Source: Alkalinema sp. CACIAM 70d
Lineage (GTDB): Bacteria; Cyanobacteriota; Cyanobacteriia; Leptolyngbyales; Leptolyngbyaceae
DNA: 32,754 bases
Assembly: GCA_002148405.1 (NCBI GenBank)
Contig: MUGG01000054.1
Coordinates: 1 to 32,754 of the forward strand
Direction of reading: 5' to 3'
Shown: one piece after another, positions 10,531-19,101 of the stretch
Layout of the letters: each line of letters starts with the position of its first letter
Position numbering within the stretch: the stretch's first letter is position 1
Notes under the pieces: model-generated
What the model was told of the DNA's origin: nothing
The model's database searches: none
What the model saw: only the letters and a program-made list of their open reading frames with translations
Position numbers and translations under genes: made by a program

Positions 10531-10757
10531 AACCTTAAAATGGATTTACAATTATTTACATTACCTGTGGAAAACCCTTGATTCTCCTCGGTCAATCCAC
10601 AGGTTTCCCCACTGTTCTCCACACGTTATTCACAACTTTCCACAGGTTTTCCCCAGAAAAGTCCCGGTTTGTCTACTGTCTGCGTCCCTTTGTGGAAAAG
10701 CGGCTACTGACTTCAACAGTTTGTGGAAAAGTGGTTTTTAAACGAAGTTTTGTAACA
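10531..10757. other. oriC: Candidate chromosomal origin (DnaA-box cluster)
   Basis: Three exact TTTTCCACA boxes lie on the minus strand at 10566-10574, 10691-10699 and 10722-10730. CTTTCCACA is on the plus strand at 10636-10644. Near matches are TTCTCCACA (10615-10623), TTATTCACA (10626-10634), CAATCCACA (10593-10601), GTTTCCCCA (10603-10611) and TTTTCCCCA (10647-10655). An AT-rich stretch at 10531-10562 could be the unwinding element, with another T-rich tract at about 10732-10757. TTTTCCACA is, as I recall, the DnaA-box consensus of cyanobacterial oriC. dnaA and dnaN are not adjacent. Nine boxes or near-boxes in about 165 bp are hard to explain otherwise, but function is inferred. Confidence 0.7.
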
Positions 10758-10985
10758 GAAAAGTGCTTGAAACCCGCATTTCTTCGTTTCGTCATCCCCT
10801 CTGACGGATCAAAATTTCACGATAGTCAATGTTGATCTTCTAGAGGCGATCGCGCAGAATATAGCGACCAAAGCAAAGCCCTCCAACCCATACCCAAGCC
10901 CGGATCCAGTTACTGGAAACGAGATCAAGTATGTGGCGGACGGGGTGTGCTTTTGCATTGATTTTTTTCAGAGAGAGAATTGCCC
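10758..10985. other. Intergenic region upstream of the DUF2811 gene
   Basis: This is the right part of the 535-base gap (10451-10985) that contains the DnaA-box cluster. It includes one HIP1 octamer near 10847 and probably the promoter of the DUF2811 gene. I see no gene in it. Confidence 0.5.
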
Positions 10986-11210
10986 ATGGATACGCCCATC
11001 AGCCTTCTGGTCGAAATTCCTGAAACATTGCACGGTTCCTTGATCAACTTCCTCGACAATCGTCCTGATTGGGATCAGGATCGTGTGTTTTCCGCTGCAA
11101 TTTCCCTATTTCTCTTACAAAATCGTTCTCCTGAACAAGGTAACGATCGCCAAGCTGCGCGTATTTATTTAGATTCCATTTTTCGCCGTCCTGCCGATGC
11201 TGCTTCGTAA
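10986..11210 (+). CDS. DUF2811 family small protein
   Basis: This 74-residue soluble protein matches my memory of DUF2811, a small family almost confined to cyanobacteria. The hallmarks are an N-terminal strand (ISLLVEIPE), LHGSLINFLDNRPDWDQDRVFSAA (residues about 15-38 carry the conserved PDWDQDRVF), SLFLLQN, and ARIYLDSIF near the C-terminus. The function of the family is unknown. The ATG at 10986 is preceded by a GAGAGAG purine tract; the in-frame TTG at 10980 is less likely. It stands alone between the candidate origin and a 448-base gap. Confidence 0.82.
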   Translation: MDTPISLLVEIPETLHGSLINFLDNRPDWDQDRVFSAAISLFLLQNRSPEQGNDRQAARIYLDSIFRRPADAAS

Positions 11211-11658
11211 ACTAATTTTCTAGGATGATTCGATCGGGTTTTCTAAAAAAGTCGCTTCCCTACCGCTTTTAGTGTTTGTTGGTTCGTTTTTGTCGATTAG
11301 TTTGTAGCTATTAGTTGTTAGCTAGTTGTTAGCTAATTGTTTGTGGCTAATTATGTCTCACTCGTAGTGTTTGACGAAAGGGTTCTAGCCAACCTTTGTA
11401 ATTTCGAGTTTCTCACTTGTTCCATTGTCATCCATAGGGTTTGGTTAAATCCTAAATCTGTCTCGCTTACATCATTTGGGAAAGAATGGGATTAAGCATT
11501 GATTAAACCTGAGAGCCAGAACGTCTGATTTCCAGCTTCCTAGGCTTGTTTATTTCTTTACATCTTTGCAATACCCATTCTTTCCAACTGTCAGTCTTGC
11601 TCTACCTTATCTAATCGCTATCTTGTCTTGTTCACCTTTTCGATTACTTTGAGCAGTT
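11211..11658. other. Intergenic region with short repeats
   Basis: This gap of 448 bases precedes the nuclease gene. It contains the TAGTTGTTAGC repeat cluster listed separately. The rest is AT- and pyrimidine-rich and shows no gene; the nuclease promoter probably lies at its right end. Confidence 0.55.
11298..11347. repeat. Imperfect tandem repeats of TAGTTGTTAGC
   Basis: Two exact adjacent copies of an 11-mer TAGTTGTTAGC lie at 11312-11322 and 11323-11333. A diverged copy, TAGTTTGTAGC, precedes them at 11298-11308, and a longer diverged copy, TAATTGTTTGTGGC, follows at 11334-11347. Each unit holds TAGC or a close variant. Confidence 0.75.
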
Positions 11659-12450
11659 ATGACCTACCACATCTCTGCTACGAAGTTGAAGGCATATAAG
11701 CGTTGTCCTTATGCCTACTACTTACGTTATGAACGGCGTGTGAGTTCTAATGAATGCTATGGATCGGCAGCGTTGGGTACAGCGTTGCACCAAGCATTAG
11801 CCCAGTGTTACCGCGATTGGCATTCTAACGATCGAATTCCTGATTGGGGCTGGTTTAGTGCTGCTTGGGATCAGTTTTCCATGGGCTTGACCAATGGGCA
11901 AATTCTCGAGGGGCGCGGGATCCTTGAACGCTATTATCAAACTTTTGTTGCTAACCAAATGTCGCTTAAGCAACCGTTGGCTGTGGAAGGTAAAATCCAA
12001 GCTAAGCTCCAGGTTGAAAATGTTGAGTTTACGATTTCTGGGCGATACGATCGCATCGATTACTTAGCCGACGGGCTGGAGCTAATTGATTACAAATCGG
12101 CTCGAGAGGTCAAATTACCTGATGCTGAAGAAGTTGATTTACAAATTGGGCTGTATTACTTGGCTCTAGAGCAAACCTATCAGCAAAGTTTGAAGTATCT
12201 CAGTCTACTGTTTCTACGAACTGGGGAAAAGGTGCAGTACAAAGCGACCCAACGCCATAAACGCAAAGTGAGACAAATTATTTCTGACCTTGCAATGGAA
12301 TTGTGCCACGATCGTACTTGGCAACCCCAACCGGGTTCCCAATGTGCCCGCTGTGCCTATGCTGGGTACTGCGCTGCTGTCACCTGTTCTCCTAATCCTG
12401 TCCCTCCCTGCGATCGACTGCAAGGACTGCAACTTGCCATTAGTTTTTAG
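11659..12450 (+). CDS. RecB-like PD-(D/E)XK nuclease with probable Fe-S cluster
   Basis: The 263-residue protein belongs to the PDDEXK_1 / RecB-Cas4-AddB nuclease group. It shows the ordered motifs GTALHQAL (His, about 40-47), GRYDRIDY (the first acidic residue, about 127-134), ELIDYKSA (the D-x-K of the core, about 140-147) and a motif-IV DLQIGLYYLAL. The cysteines are arranged as in Fe-S members: one near the N-terminus in YKRCPYAYYLRY and three at the C-terminus in CARCAYAGYC, which probably form a 4Fe-4S clasp. It likely acts on DNA ends in repair or recombination. It is a stand-alone domain with no helicase and about 20 kb from the CRISPR locus, so I do not call it Cas4. It ends 39 bp before a strong terminator. 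Confidence 0.87.
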   Translation: MTYHISATKLKAYKRCPYAYYLRYERRVSSNECYGSAALGTALHQALAQCYRDWHSNDRIPDWGWFSAAWDQFSMGLTNGQILEGRGILERYYQTFVANQMSLKQPLAVEGKIQAKLQVENVEFTISGRYDRIDYLADGLELIDYKSAREVKLPDAEEVDLQIGLYYLALEQTYQQSLKYLSLLFLRTGEKVQYKATQRHKRKVRQIISDLAMELCHDRTWQPQPGSQCARCAYAGYCAAVTCSPNPVPPCDRLQGLQLAISF

Positions 12451-12489
12451 GTAGTTGACTTTACAATTATAAGAGTTACGTTCTCATCA

Positions 12490-12517
12490 CCCATGCATTA
12501 TCGAATGCATGGGTTTT
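12490..12517 (+). terminator. Strong intrinsic terminator of the nuclease gene
   Basis: A perfect 10-bp stem, CCCATGCATT (12490-12499) with AATGCATGGG (12504-12513), closes a 4-base loop ATCG and is followed by TTTT and further T-rich sequence on the plus strand. It lies between the convergent nuclease and phosphoesterase genes. On the minus strand there is no T run, so it serves the nuclease gene. Confidence 0.85.
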
Positions 12518-12536
12518 GTGTTGACTGATTTTGTAT

Positions 12537-13436
12537 TTATTGACGGGGAATACGATAGATTTCCTTGGATTCTACGATCGTACCTTCTGCCGTTACCCAA
12601 ACCAATTGGCAATGCTGCACGATTCCTGCTTCGATCGTCACTAAAGAAAAATTTCGTAGCATTCCCTGATCTGTTATCCGAATTCTGGGTGCACAGGCTG
12701 CATTCAGGTACACGGCTTGATCTTGGATATGGATTGTCCGACGGGTTCGATCGGGGGCAATCCGCAGGCTGTGGTGCATATGGCCAAACGTCACAAGGGA
12801 CACCTGTTTACCGAAGGTTGAGGTTTTTGATAACGCCACTTCAAAATCCCTATCCCCGTAGTCTCCCCCGGCAGGATACCAGTCTTTGCCGCAGGGATCT
12901 TCCGGTTGGTCGCCCATACCCGCTGGCCCGTTATGACCCACAAAAATGAGATGATCACAGACTGTCTGCTCCACGACCTGCAAAATTCGATCGATCGATT
13001 CCTCAAAATTCCGTACATCAAAGCGTCTGCGATAAAACTTGCGGTGTTTCCATTTGACGCCGCCCCAACTGAAAGGCCGCACGCCTACTACGCTAATGCC
13101 CCAAGCGGGAAAGTCCAACTTGCCATAGCCCACAAAAGCCTCGCCGAGTAAATCAATCTGCATCTGTACCCGATCCTCTGCATGCCGATCGTAGGGACAG
13201 CGCGATCGGCCCCAGGAACTGGCTGAATACCAGGCATCGTGATTGCCTAAATTCACGGCCTTGGGTAAATCAAGGGAGGCCACTTTTTGCACAACCTCAA
13301 CCGCTTCGTTGCCAAAGTCTCCAACGAACAACACTAAATCGACTCCTAGGCCCTTGAGCGCAGTGTGGTCAGCCTCATCCCACTGATCATGTACATCCCC
13401 GACAATGGCAACTTTAATGCGGTTTCCAATGCTCAT
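12537..13436 (-). CDS. Calcineurin-like metallophosphoesterase (TIGR04168-like)
   Basis: The 299-residue protein carries all metal-binding motifs of the calcineurin-like phosphoesterase fold: DVHDQW (about 14-19), GDFGNE (about 39-44), GNHDAWY (about 64-70), VGHNG (about 169) and FGHMHH (about 216-221). It should be a di-metal phosphatase or phosphodiesterase, with an unknown substrate. Its length and the long insert between motifs fit the cyanobacterial and plant subfamily that I recall as TIGR04168. No signal peptide is visible. The ATG at 13436 lies only a few residues before the first core strand (IKVAIVGDVH), which supports the start. The gene lies 56 bp downstream of the next gene on the same strand, and the two may be co-transcribed. 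Confidence 0.88.
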   Translation of the reverse strand: MSIGNRIKVAIVGDVHDQWDEADHTALKGLGVDLVLFVGDFGNEAVEVVQKVASLDLPKAVNLGNHDAWYSASSWGRSRCPYDRHAEDRVQMQIDLLGEAFVGYGKLDFPAWGISVVGVRPFSWGGVKWKHRKFYRRRFDVRNFEESIDRILQVVEQTVCDHLIFVGHNGPAGMGDQPEDPCGKDWYPAGGDYGDRDFEVALSKTSTFGKQVSLVTFGHMHHSLRIAPDRTRRTIHIQDQAVYLNAACAPRIRITDQGMLRNFSLVTIEAGIVQHCQLVWVTAEGTIVESKEIYRIPRQ

Positions 13437-13492
13437 AGTATCTATCTACTAGTGTTGATCTATACAATTCCTTTAACGATGCTTTTTATTTA

Positions 13493-14461
13493 CTAATCGT
13501 TGATCCAGGTTGATCGCCAAGCGACTTGGGCTTCAGCGATCGATCGCTGTCGTTGTCGTTTACGATATTCCCGACCTAGCGCTTTCATTTGCTGCGTTAG
13601 CTCTCGAACCTTCCGCCGCCAAACCATCGTTTCTGCGTCGTTAAACTCCAATTCCGACAACCGTAACTGGACTGCGACAACACGCATTAAATTGGCTGGA
13701 CGTTGACTACTCTTCTCACGCTTTTCTGAGGAACTTCCTGGCCCTTCTACCAGCATTTGCACCACATGAGGGAGTTTTCCCATCGTTTCCGCTCCCTCTG
13801 CACGAGACGCAGCCTCCAAGACGGCATCGGGTAAGTTCGGGGAGATCAGGCCCGCTCGTTGCAAAACTTGATTAATTTGGTGGGATAGTTTGCGCAACGT
13901 TTGTTTGGTCGATCGTTCCACGTGTTCCTGCCAACTGAGCCATTGATCGATCGGGCTAGGGGGACGCTGAGACGCCATTACTGATGCGACTTCTGCTAGG
14001 AGGGCAGCCAATTCTTGGGTCGCATCCCCTGCTTTTTCGGAGACTTCATCGTCCTCATCGTCGTCATTTTCATCGTTCTCTTCGTCCGTTTCACGCTCTT
14101 CTACTATGAACGATTCTTCCAGTAAGTCCGATTCTTCCTCTAGGGATTGAATCCGAAATGACGGTAGTGCAGCGACTTCGCCTAGGGTGGGGAGGTGGGT
14201 CAGTTGCGCTGCGGCTTGCCGTACGATCGATCTCACGTCGCTTTGTAACATCTCCCGCTGACTCACTGACAAGCGCAAAAATTCTTCTGGGAACCCTTCT
14301 GTGCAGACATGATAGGCCGCCAAAATTAACTGCTGACGCGCATTTTTTTGCAACGCATCCAAATAGCCGCCATAGGTCTGACGGAGGGTTTCACCCACCT
14401 CTGCAACTTGCTTGTCTAATTCTGCAAGGCTTTGATTCAGTTGCTCAATGGATGCTGCCAT
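13493..14461 (-). CDS. Hypothetical protein with acidic linker
   Basis: I do not recognise this protein beyond a general likeness to cyanobacterial hypotheticals. Its 322 residues have three parts. An N-terminal helical domain (about 1-100) has a conserved-looking YLDALQKNARQQLILAAYHVCTEGFPEEF. A very acidic low-complexity linker at about 110-143 includes EENDENDDDEDDE. A C-terminal helical, basic region (about 165-322) ends in a coiled-coil-like segment with REYRKRQRQR. No enzyme motif, signal peptide or membrane segment is visible. The frame is open to an ATG at 14536 (25 more residues); I prefer the ATG at 14461 because the helical domain begins there, but neither start has a strong ribosome-binding site. 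It follows cobB by 148 bp on the same strand. Confidence 0.75.
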   Translation of the reverse strand: MAASIEQLNQSLAELDKQVAEVGETLRQTYGGYLDALQKNARQQLILAAYHVCTEGFPEEFLRLSVSQREMLQSDVRSIVRQAAAQLTHLPTLGEVAALPSFRIQSLEEESDLLEESFIVEERETDEENDENDDDEDDEVSEKAGDATQELAALLAEVASVMASQRPPSPIDQWLSWQEHVERSTKQTLRKLSHQINQVLQRAGLISPNLPDAVLEAASRAEGAETMGKLPHVVQMLVEGPGSSSEKREKSSQRPANLMRVVAVQLRLSELEFNDAETMVWRRKVRELTQQMKALGREYRKRQRQRSIAEAQVAWRSTWIND

Positions 14462-14609
14462 GGACGGTTCTGGACTTTGAATAACAATCTTTTCTAGGAT
14501 AGCGGCAGTCGATCGAGAGAAGCAGCCTTTCCCCATTTTTCTCTGGGTTTCGTGAGGCTAATGGCGTCAGGTCATCGGTGTTAAGCAGTTACGGGTTGGC
14601 CGCCAGCAG

Positions 14610-15992
14610 TCAATGGGGGCGTGGTGCAGGGTGTAAACAGCGCTGGAGAAATCGTCTAGGCAACTCCGGCGTTGTTCCCCAATGGAGATGTAAATAGGAG
14701 GCATGGAGATTTGCCATGGCCCAACCCTCGGGTTGTCCCGTCTGAGGTGGCCCATCGACCTGGAACGATCGCAGGTGATATAACGGTTGCGCTGCTGGCT
14801 CAGTGATCTGCGATCGATGGAACTCATGGCCCCGCAGCCGTTGCCCCACTGGGACGAGGGCGCTACTGGCTTGGGTAATGGCATCTCGATAGCCCAGTGT
14901 CAGCCGTTTGCCCATGACCGCATCAGTGGGCAAGGTTCCCACCATGGCGTGGGGCCGATCGTCAAAGTCCACGATCGATCGGCAGAGATACATCAGTCCA
15001 CCGCATTCTGCGTAGGTGGGCATTCCCTGGGCGATCGCCTGTCCTACGGCTCGCTGGGCCGTGATATTCTCTGCTAACTCTGCCGCAAACATTTCCGGAA
15101 AGCCTCCGCCGAAGTACAAGCCTTGACAATCTGGTAATGGCCCATCCCGCAGCGGACTCCAGGGAATCAGATCGGCCCCCAATTGCGTCAGTAATTCTAA
15201 GTTATCGGCGTAGTAAAAACTGAAGGCGGAATCCTGAGCGATCGCTAATCGTATGGGCTGGGGGAGTGGTTCTACTTCAGGCAAACTAGGCGGATCGATC
15301 GACGAGGCCAGCGGCGAATTCTCGACCAATGGCAATAGTTTTTCCCAATCAAAACAACGCAAACCCAAGGCAGCCAAGCGATCGAGAATTTCCGTCAATT
15401 GTGGTAGTTCCGCCGTCGGCACCAACCCTAAATGGCGATCGGGCAGATGGATCTGATCCTCCCGCCGCAGAACGCCCAGAATTGGTAAATGCAACGGTTC
15501 CAGCGCCGCTGTCAGTAATTCCAAATGGCGATCGCTGCCCACCTGATTTAAAACTAGCCCCGCGACATTCACCACCGGATCAAAAGTTCGATATCCCTGC
15601 ACTAGCGCCGCGATCGAGTGGGACAGACTGCGGCAATTCACCACCAGCACCACGGGTAACCCCAACACCTTCGCCCCATGGGCTGTACTGCCATAACCCA
15701 GCGGAGCCGCCGCCCCATCAAACAGCCCCATCACCCCTTCCACGATGCTGTGGGGAATGGCCTGCGATCGTCGCCCGTAGGATTGCCGCACGTAGGCTTC
15801 AGAAGTCAGTACCGGATCCAAGTTATAGCAAACTCGCCCGGTCACAGCCCGGTGAAACATTGGATCAATATAGTCCGGCCCCACTTTAAACGACTGCACG
15901 GCGAGCCCTTTCTGCCTGAGGGCTGCCAAGATCGCCAGCGTCACCGTTGTCTTGCCACTGCCACTGCGATCGCCTGCAATGATCACGCCCAT
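14610..15992 (-). CDS. cobB: Cobyrinate a,c-diamide synthase
   Basis: The enzyme (CobB/CbiA) amidates the a and c side chains of cobyrinic acid, using glutamine and ATP, in corrinoid (cobalamin-type) biosynthesis. The 460-residue protein has the two expected halves. The first is an N-terminal dethiobiotin-synthetase-like ATPase with P-loop AGDRSGSGKTT (about 6-16) and FKVGPDYIDPMFH. The second is a C-terminal class I glutamine amidotransferase (GATase3) with the nucleophile Cys in AECGGLMYL and the catalytic His region GHEFHRS. The ATG at 15992 is preceded by GGAGG with 5 bases spacing, an excellent site. The frame continues upstream to a GTG at 16124 that would run into the divergent neighbour, so that extension is rejected. 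No other cob gene is in the window. Confidence 0.95.
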   Translation of the reverse strand: MGVIIAGDRSGSGKTTVTLAILAALRQKGLAVQSFKVGPDYIDPMFHRAVTGRVCYNLDPVLTSEAYVRQSYGRRSQAIPHSIVEGVMGLFDGAAAPLGYGSTAHGAKVLGLPVVLVVNCRSLSHSIAALVQGYRTFDPVVNVAGLVLNQVGSDRHLELLTAALEPLHLPILGVLRREDQIHLPDRHLGLVPTAELPQLTEILDRLAALGLRCFDWEKLLPLVENSPLASSIDPPSLPEVEPLPQPIRLAIAQDSAFSFYYADNLELLTQLGADLIPWSPLRDGPLPDCQGLYFGGGFPEMFAAELAENITAQRAVGQAIAQGMPTYAECGGLMYLCRSIVDFDDRPHAMVGTLPTDAVMGKRLTLGYRDAITQASSALVPVGQRLRGHEFHRSQITEPAAQPLYHLRSFQVDGPPQTGQPEGWAMANLHASYLHLHWGTTPELPRRFLQRCLHPAPRPH

Positions 15993-16052
15993 GCCTTCCT
16001 CCAAACCCCCAGACCATGCTACCCTAAAGCCTGATGGTACATCTGCTCTGCC
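15993..16052. promoter_or_regulatory. Short divergent promoter region cobB / HerA-like
   Basis: Only 60 bp separate the divergent starts, so both promoters must overlap here or extend into the opposing coding sequences. The GGAGG of cobB is at its left end. I could not identify -10 or -35 boxes with confidence. Confidence 0.5.
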
Positions 16053-17825
16053 ATGCATCCAGAAAAACCCCTCGGTTCTGTTATCCAAGGCTCCCTGAGT
16101 AAGGGACTCGAAGTTCGCCTCCACGCCGACGTTTCAGTGGAAGAAATGCGGGTGGGCAAGTTTTTGGTTGTCCAGGGCAGCCGATCGCGCTTTTTCTGTA
16201 TGCTGACCGATGTTTCTCTCGGAACTGCTAGCCAACGGATTCTGGCTAATCCCCCCGATCCAGCCAATACGTTTTTGCAAGAAGTGCTGGCAGGCAGCGG
16301 CACCTATGGCACGATCGAACTCGCGCCGATGCTCATGATTAACGACGAGAAGCGTCGGGAAGTCTCTACGATCGTGGAGAATGCTACCGAAACGACCTCT
16401 GCTAAAAAATCCGCCAAAGCCAAGGCCAAAATTCCCAACACCCGATCCACCGTTGCCGCCGCATCCTACCAACCCAACACCAACGCCGATATTGAACTCC
16501 TGCCCGTTAAAACTATTCCCAGCCACTTTAGCCAAGTGTATGACGCCAGCGATCGGGACTTCCGCGCCGTCTTTGGTTGGGAAGACGATCCCCACCGCCG
16601 CAACTTTGCCATTGGGGAACCGATCGACATGGCCGTGCCCATCTGCCTGGATCTCGATCGCTTTGTGGAACGGAGTAATGGGGTCTTTGGAAAATCGGGT
16701 ACGGGGAAATCCTTCCTGACTCGCTTGCTTCTGGCGGGCGTGGTGCGCAAACAGGCCGCCGTGAATCTAATTTTCGACATGCACTCGGAGTACGGCTGGG
16801 AAGCGACCCGCGAAGGTAAAGCCTTTAGTACCGTGAAGGGGTTATGCCAACTGTTTCCTGGCAAAGTCGAAATTTTTACCCTCGACCCCGATTCCACTAA
16901 ACGGCGCGGGGTGCGCAATGCCCAGGAACTCTACATCGGCTACGACCAAATTGAAGTGGAAGATCTGGCGTTGGTGCGGGGAGAATTGAATCTCTCGGAA
17001 ACCAGCTTGGAAAATGCGGTGATCCTGCGCAACGAATTTGGTAAAGGTTGGATCAATCGCCTTCTGACGATGAGCAATGAAGAAATCCAGGAATTCTGCG
17101 AAGTCAAGATGGGGAACAAATCCTCCATCATGGCCCTGCAACGCAAACTAATTCGGCTGGAGTCGTTGAAGTACATTCGCAATTCCTGTCCCCATAACTA
17201 TGTCGGCCAGGTGTTGGAATGCATTGAAGCAGGTAAGCACGTTGTTATTGAGTTCGGTTCCCAATCCAACCTGCTTTCCTATATGTTGGCGACCAATATC
17301 ATTGCCCGCCGTATCCATGCAGCCTATGTGCGGAAAGCCGAACAGTTTTTGCAAACTAAAAACATTGACGATCGCCCCCGTCAATTAATGATTACGATCG
17401 AAGAAGCCCACCGCTTTCTCGATCCAGCTACTGTGGGACAAACGATTTTCGGCACGATCGCCCGGGAAATGCGCAAATACTTTGTCACGCTGCTGGTGGT
17501 CGATCAGCGGCCTTCCGGCATTGACAACGAAGTCATGTCGCAAATTGGAACCCGGATTACCGCACTACTCAACGACGAAAAGGATATCGATGCCATTTTC
17601 ACTGGGGTTTCCGGCGGCCAAGCCCTGCGATCGGTGCTGGCCAAACTAGACTCCAAGCAACAGGCGCTGATCCTAGGTCACGCCGTTCCTATGCCTGTAG
17701 TCATCCGTACCCGTCCCTACGATGAAGCCTTCTATGCCGCGATCGGAGATACCGATTGGACAACTGTTGCAGATGAAGCGGTCTTAGAAGCTGCCCTGTC
17801 CGCGAAGGCTGATTTGGGGTTTTAA
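16053..17825 (+). CDS. HerA-like / DUF87 ATPase
   Basis: The 590-residue protein is a HerA/FtsK-superfamily ATPase. An N-terminal HAS-barrel-like region (about 1-100, with LGSVIQGSLSKGLEVRL) is followed by a Lys/Ala/Pro-rich linker (about 115-150). The DUF87 ATPase core has Walker A FGKSGTGKSF (about 216-225), the DMHSEYGWE motif seen in HerA proteins, Walker B ITIEEAH (about 445-451) and a VVDQRPSGIDNEVMSQIGTR segment with the sensor Gln and arginine-finger candidate. HerA works as a hexameric DNA translocase, usually with the NurA nuclease. No NurA gene lies beside it here, and its partner in cyanobacteria is not known to me. It is divergent from cobB across 60 bp. Confidence 0.85.
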   Translation: MHPEKPLGSVIQGSLSKGLEVRLHADVSVEEMRVGKFLVVQGSRSRFFCMLTDVSLGTASQRILANPPDPANTFLQEVLAGSGTYGTIELAPMLMINDEKRREVSTIVENATETTSAKKSAKAKAKIPNTRSTVAAASYQPNTNADIELLPVKTIPSHFSQVYDASDRDFRAVFGWEDDPHRRNFAIGEPIDMAVPICLDLDRFVERSNGVFGKSGTGKSFLTRLLLAGVVRKQAAVNLIFDMHSEYGWEATREGKAFSTVKGLCQLFPGKVEIFTLDPDSTKRRGVRNAQELYIGYDQIEVEDLALVRGELNLSETSLENAVILRNEFGKGWINRLLTMSNEEIQEFCEVKMGNKSSIMALQRKLIRLESLKYIRNSCPHNYVGQVLECIEAGKHVVIEFGSQSNLLSYMLATNIIARRIHAAYVRKAEQFLQTKNIDDRPRQLMITIEEAHRFLDPATVGQTIFGTIAREMRKYFVTLLVVDQRPSGIDNEVMSQIGTRITALLNDEKDIDAIFTGVSGGQALRSVLAKLDSKQQALILGHAVPMPVVIRTRPYDEAFYAAIGDTDWTTVADEAVLEAALSAKADLGF

Positions 17826-18135
17826 GGTGGGTCATATCAGATAAAGATCGGGATTGACCCTTGTAGTACTTTGTAATACAATCTAAGTATACTATTCTCA
17901 GAAAGCTTCTTAAGCCCAACTTCACTCAGGAACTTGCTGAAGGACATTCTTCTACAACCGGTCATTCTAGTTTTGTTAGGTTAATTGAGTTTTATCGGAG
18001 TGATTACCCAGACAATTGTGTGCGAGATTTTAGAGTTATTTAAGGAATTTCCTGCTTTCTCTACGCAATTTTCATAGGATAAATTCAGGAACTTTTTGTA
18101 GATATAAATCTGTCTCCATCTCAAGTGCGTATTTT

Positions 18136-18150
18136 GAAGTGTCACACTTC
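18136..18150. promoter_or_regulatory. Perfect inverted repeat, possible operator
   Basis: GAAGTG, a 3-base spacer TCA, then CACTTC form a perfect 6-bp dyad in AT-rich surroundings. It could be a protein-binding site or a small hairpin. Its target gene is uncertain because it lies nearly 1 kb upstream of the sigma gene. Confidence 0.35.
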
Positions 18151-18740
18151 AGTCATATTCTTGAGATATGGAAACCACGTTGACAACTTAAGCTGAAAAC
18201 ACCTGCTATTACACGGTGCACTAAGGAGGTCAAACCCTTGATAGAGAAGCCTTTCCAGATATTGGCTCTACTCCAAGTCTAGGTAGAGAGATCCCTACTG
18301 AATTTCCCTTCGGAGAGTTCGGTTATCCTATAGCGCTAGGGAAGTTAAATTGCGATGATGAAGTGACCTAAAACGGAATGTCAGAGAGATTCTGATGTAT
18401 CTCAGACAACTATTTCTATTTAGGATAATATCTGGTTTTACCAGACTTGAAGACTGGGAAGAAACAAACAATCAACCTAGGCTCCCTCAGATGGCTAGCC
18501 AACTTGACTAGCAGGTCTTACATCACTTCGTTGTCCACAAGATCCTTTGGAATAAGCACATTTACTCTCTTTACTGGCTTCAAGTTTTGTAATATGATTA
18601 ACTCATACTCATTTCGACTTTGATTATCATTGCTTGTCTAGAGGTTTTAAAGTATGGACAGAATCTGAATCTCGCTGATTCCTGTTTGGGAAGATAGAGC
18701 TGAGATTTGGTTTGAAGGCTCAGGTCTGATCTGAACTTTG

Positions 18741-18778
18741 GGTGAAGTCTCTAGCAACTGGTGAAGTTTCCAGTAACT
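18741..18778. repeat. 19-bp imperfect tandem repeat
   Basis: GGTGAAGTCTCTAGCAACT (18741-18759) is followed at once by GGTGAAGTTTCCAGTAACT (18760-18778), with 3 substitutions in 19. It lies about 325 bp upstream of the sigma start and could be a pair of binding sites. Confidence 0.7.
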
Positions 18779-19101
18779 TCAAACAAGATCTTTGAGCCAA
18801 GTCTTAGATCGGGTAAAGACTCTTTCCCCATTCCCCTACGGAATTCTGAAGTTAAGCTTCATTCTGCATCTGGCTTTATCGTCAACCTTATTCAAGTCGG
18901 CTTCATTGAGTCACACTTTTGACTGTCGTAGATTCTCTCCTCACTGGTTAGAGTTAGTTGCAGATTGCTGAATTGTTCTCCTTGAAAGTGCTCTGTAAAA
19001 CTCAATGCTCTACTAAAGATGTCCACCCTCTGAATGCGTTAGTGAGGTCTTTGATCCCTCTGGATTCGTCCCCCTATTTCCTGTTACGGAGTTTTGCCAC
19101 C

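Larger units (their letters stand above)
17826..19101. other. Long gene-free region upstream of sigma factor
   Basis: About 1.28 kb contain no frame with coding character, no HIP1 octamer and no tRNA signature. I see a 15-bp perfect inverted repeat (18136-18150), an exact AAGGAGGT before a 14-codon TTG frame (18223-18282), a hairpin TTCCCT/AGGGAA near 18305-18345, and a 19-bp tandem repeat (18741-18778). It may hold a long regulated leader of the sigma gene or a small RNA. Confidence 0.5.

Noticed and set aside
11659..12450. PD-(D/E)XK nuclease with Cys clasp as Cas4
   Set aside because: The motifs fit the Cas4/AddB/RecB group, but the gene is 20 kb from the CRISPR locus, has no cas neighbours and sits alone with its own terminator. 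A general RecB-like nuclease is the safer call.
15993..16124. N-terminal extension of cobyrinate a,c-diamide synthase
   Set aside because: It starts at GTG inside the divergent HerA-like gene, while the ATG at 15992 has an excellent GGAGG site and gives the family-typical start.
16053..17825. HerA-NurA DNA-end resection or HerA-based defence pair
   Set aside because: No NurA, SIR2 or DUF4297 gene lies beside it; the divergent neighbour is cobB, a biosynthetic gene.
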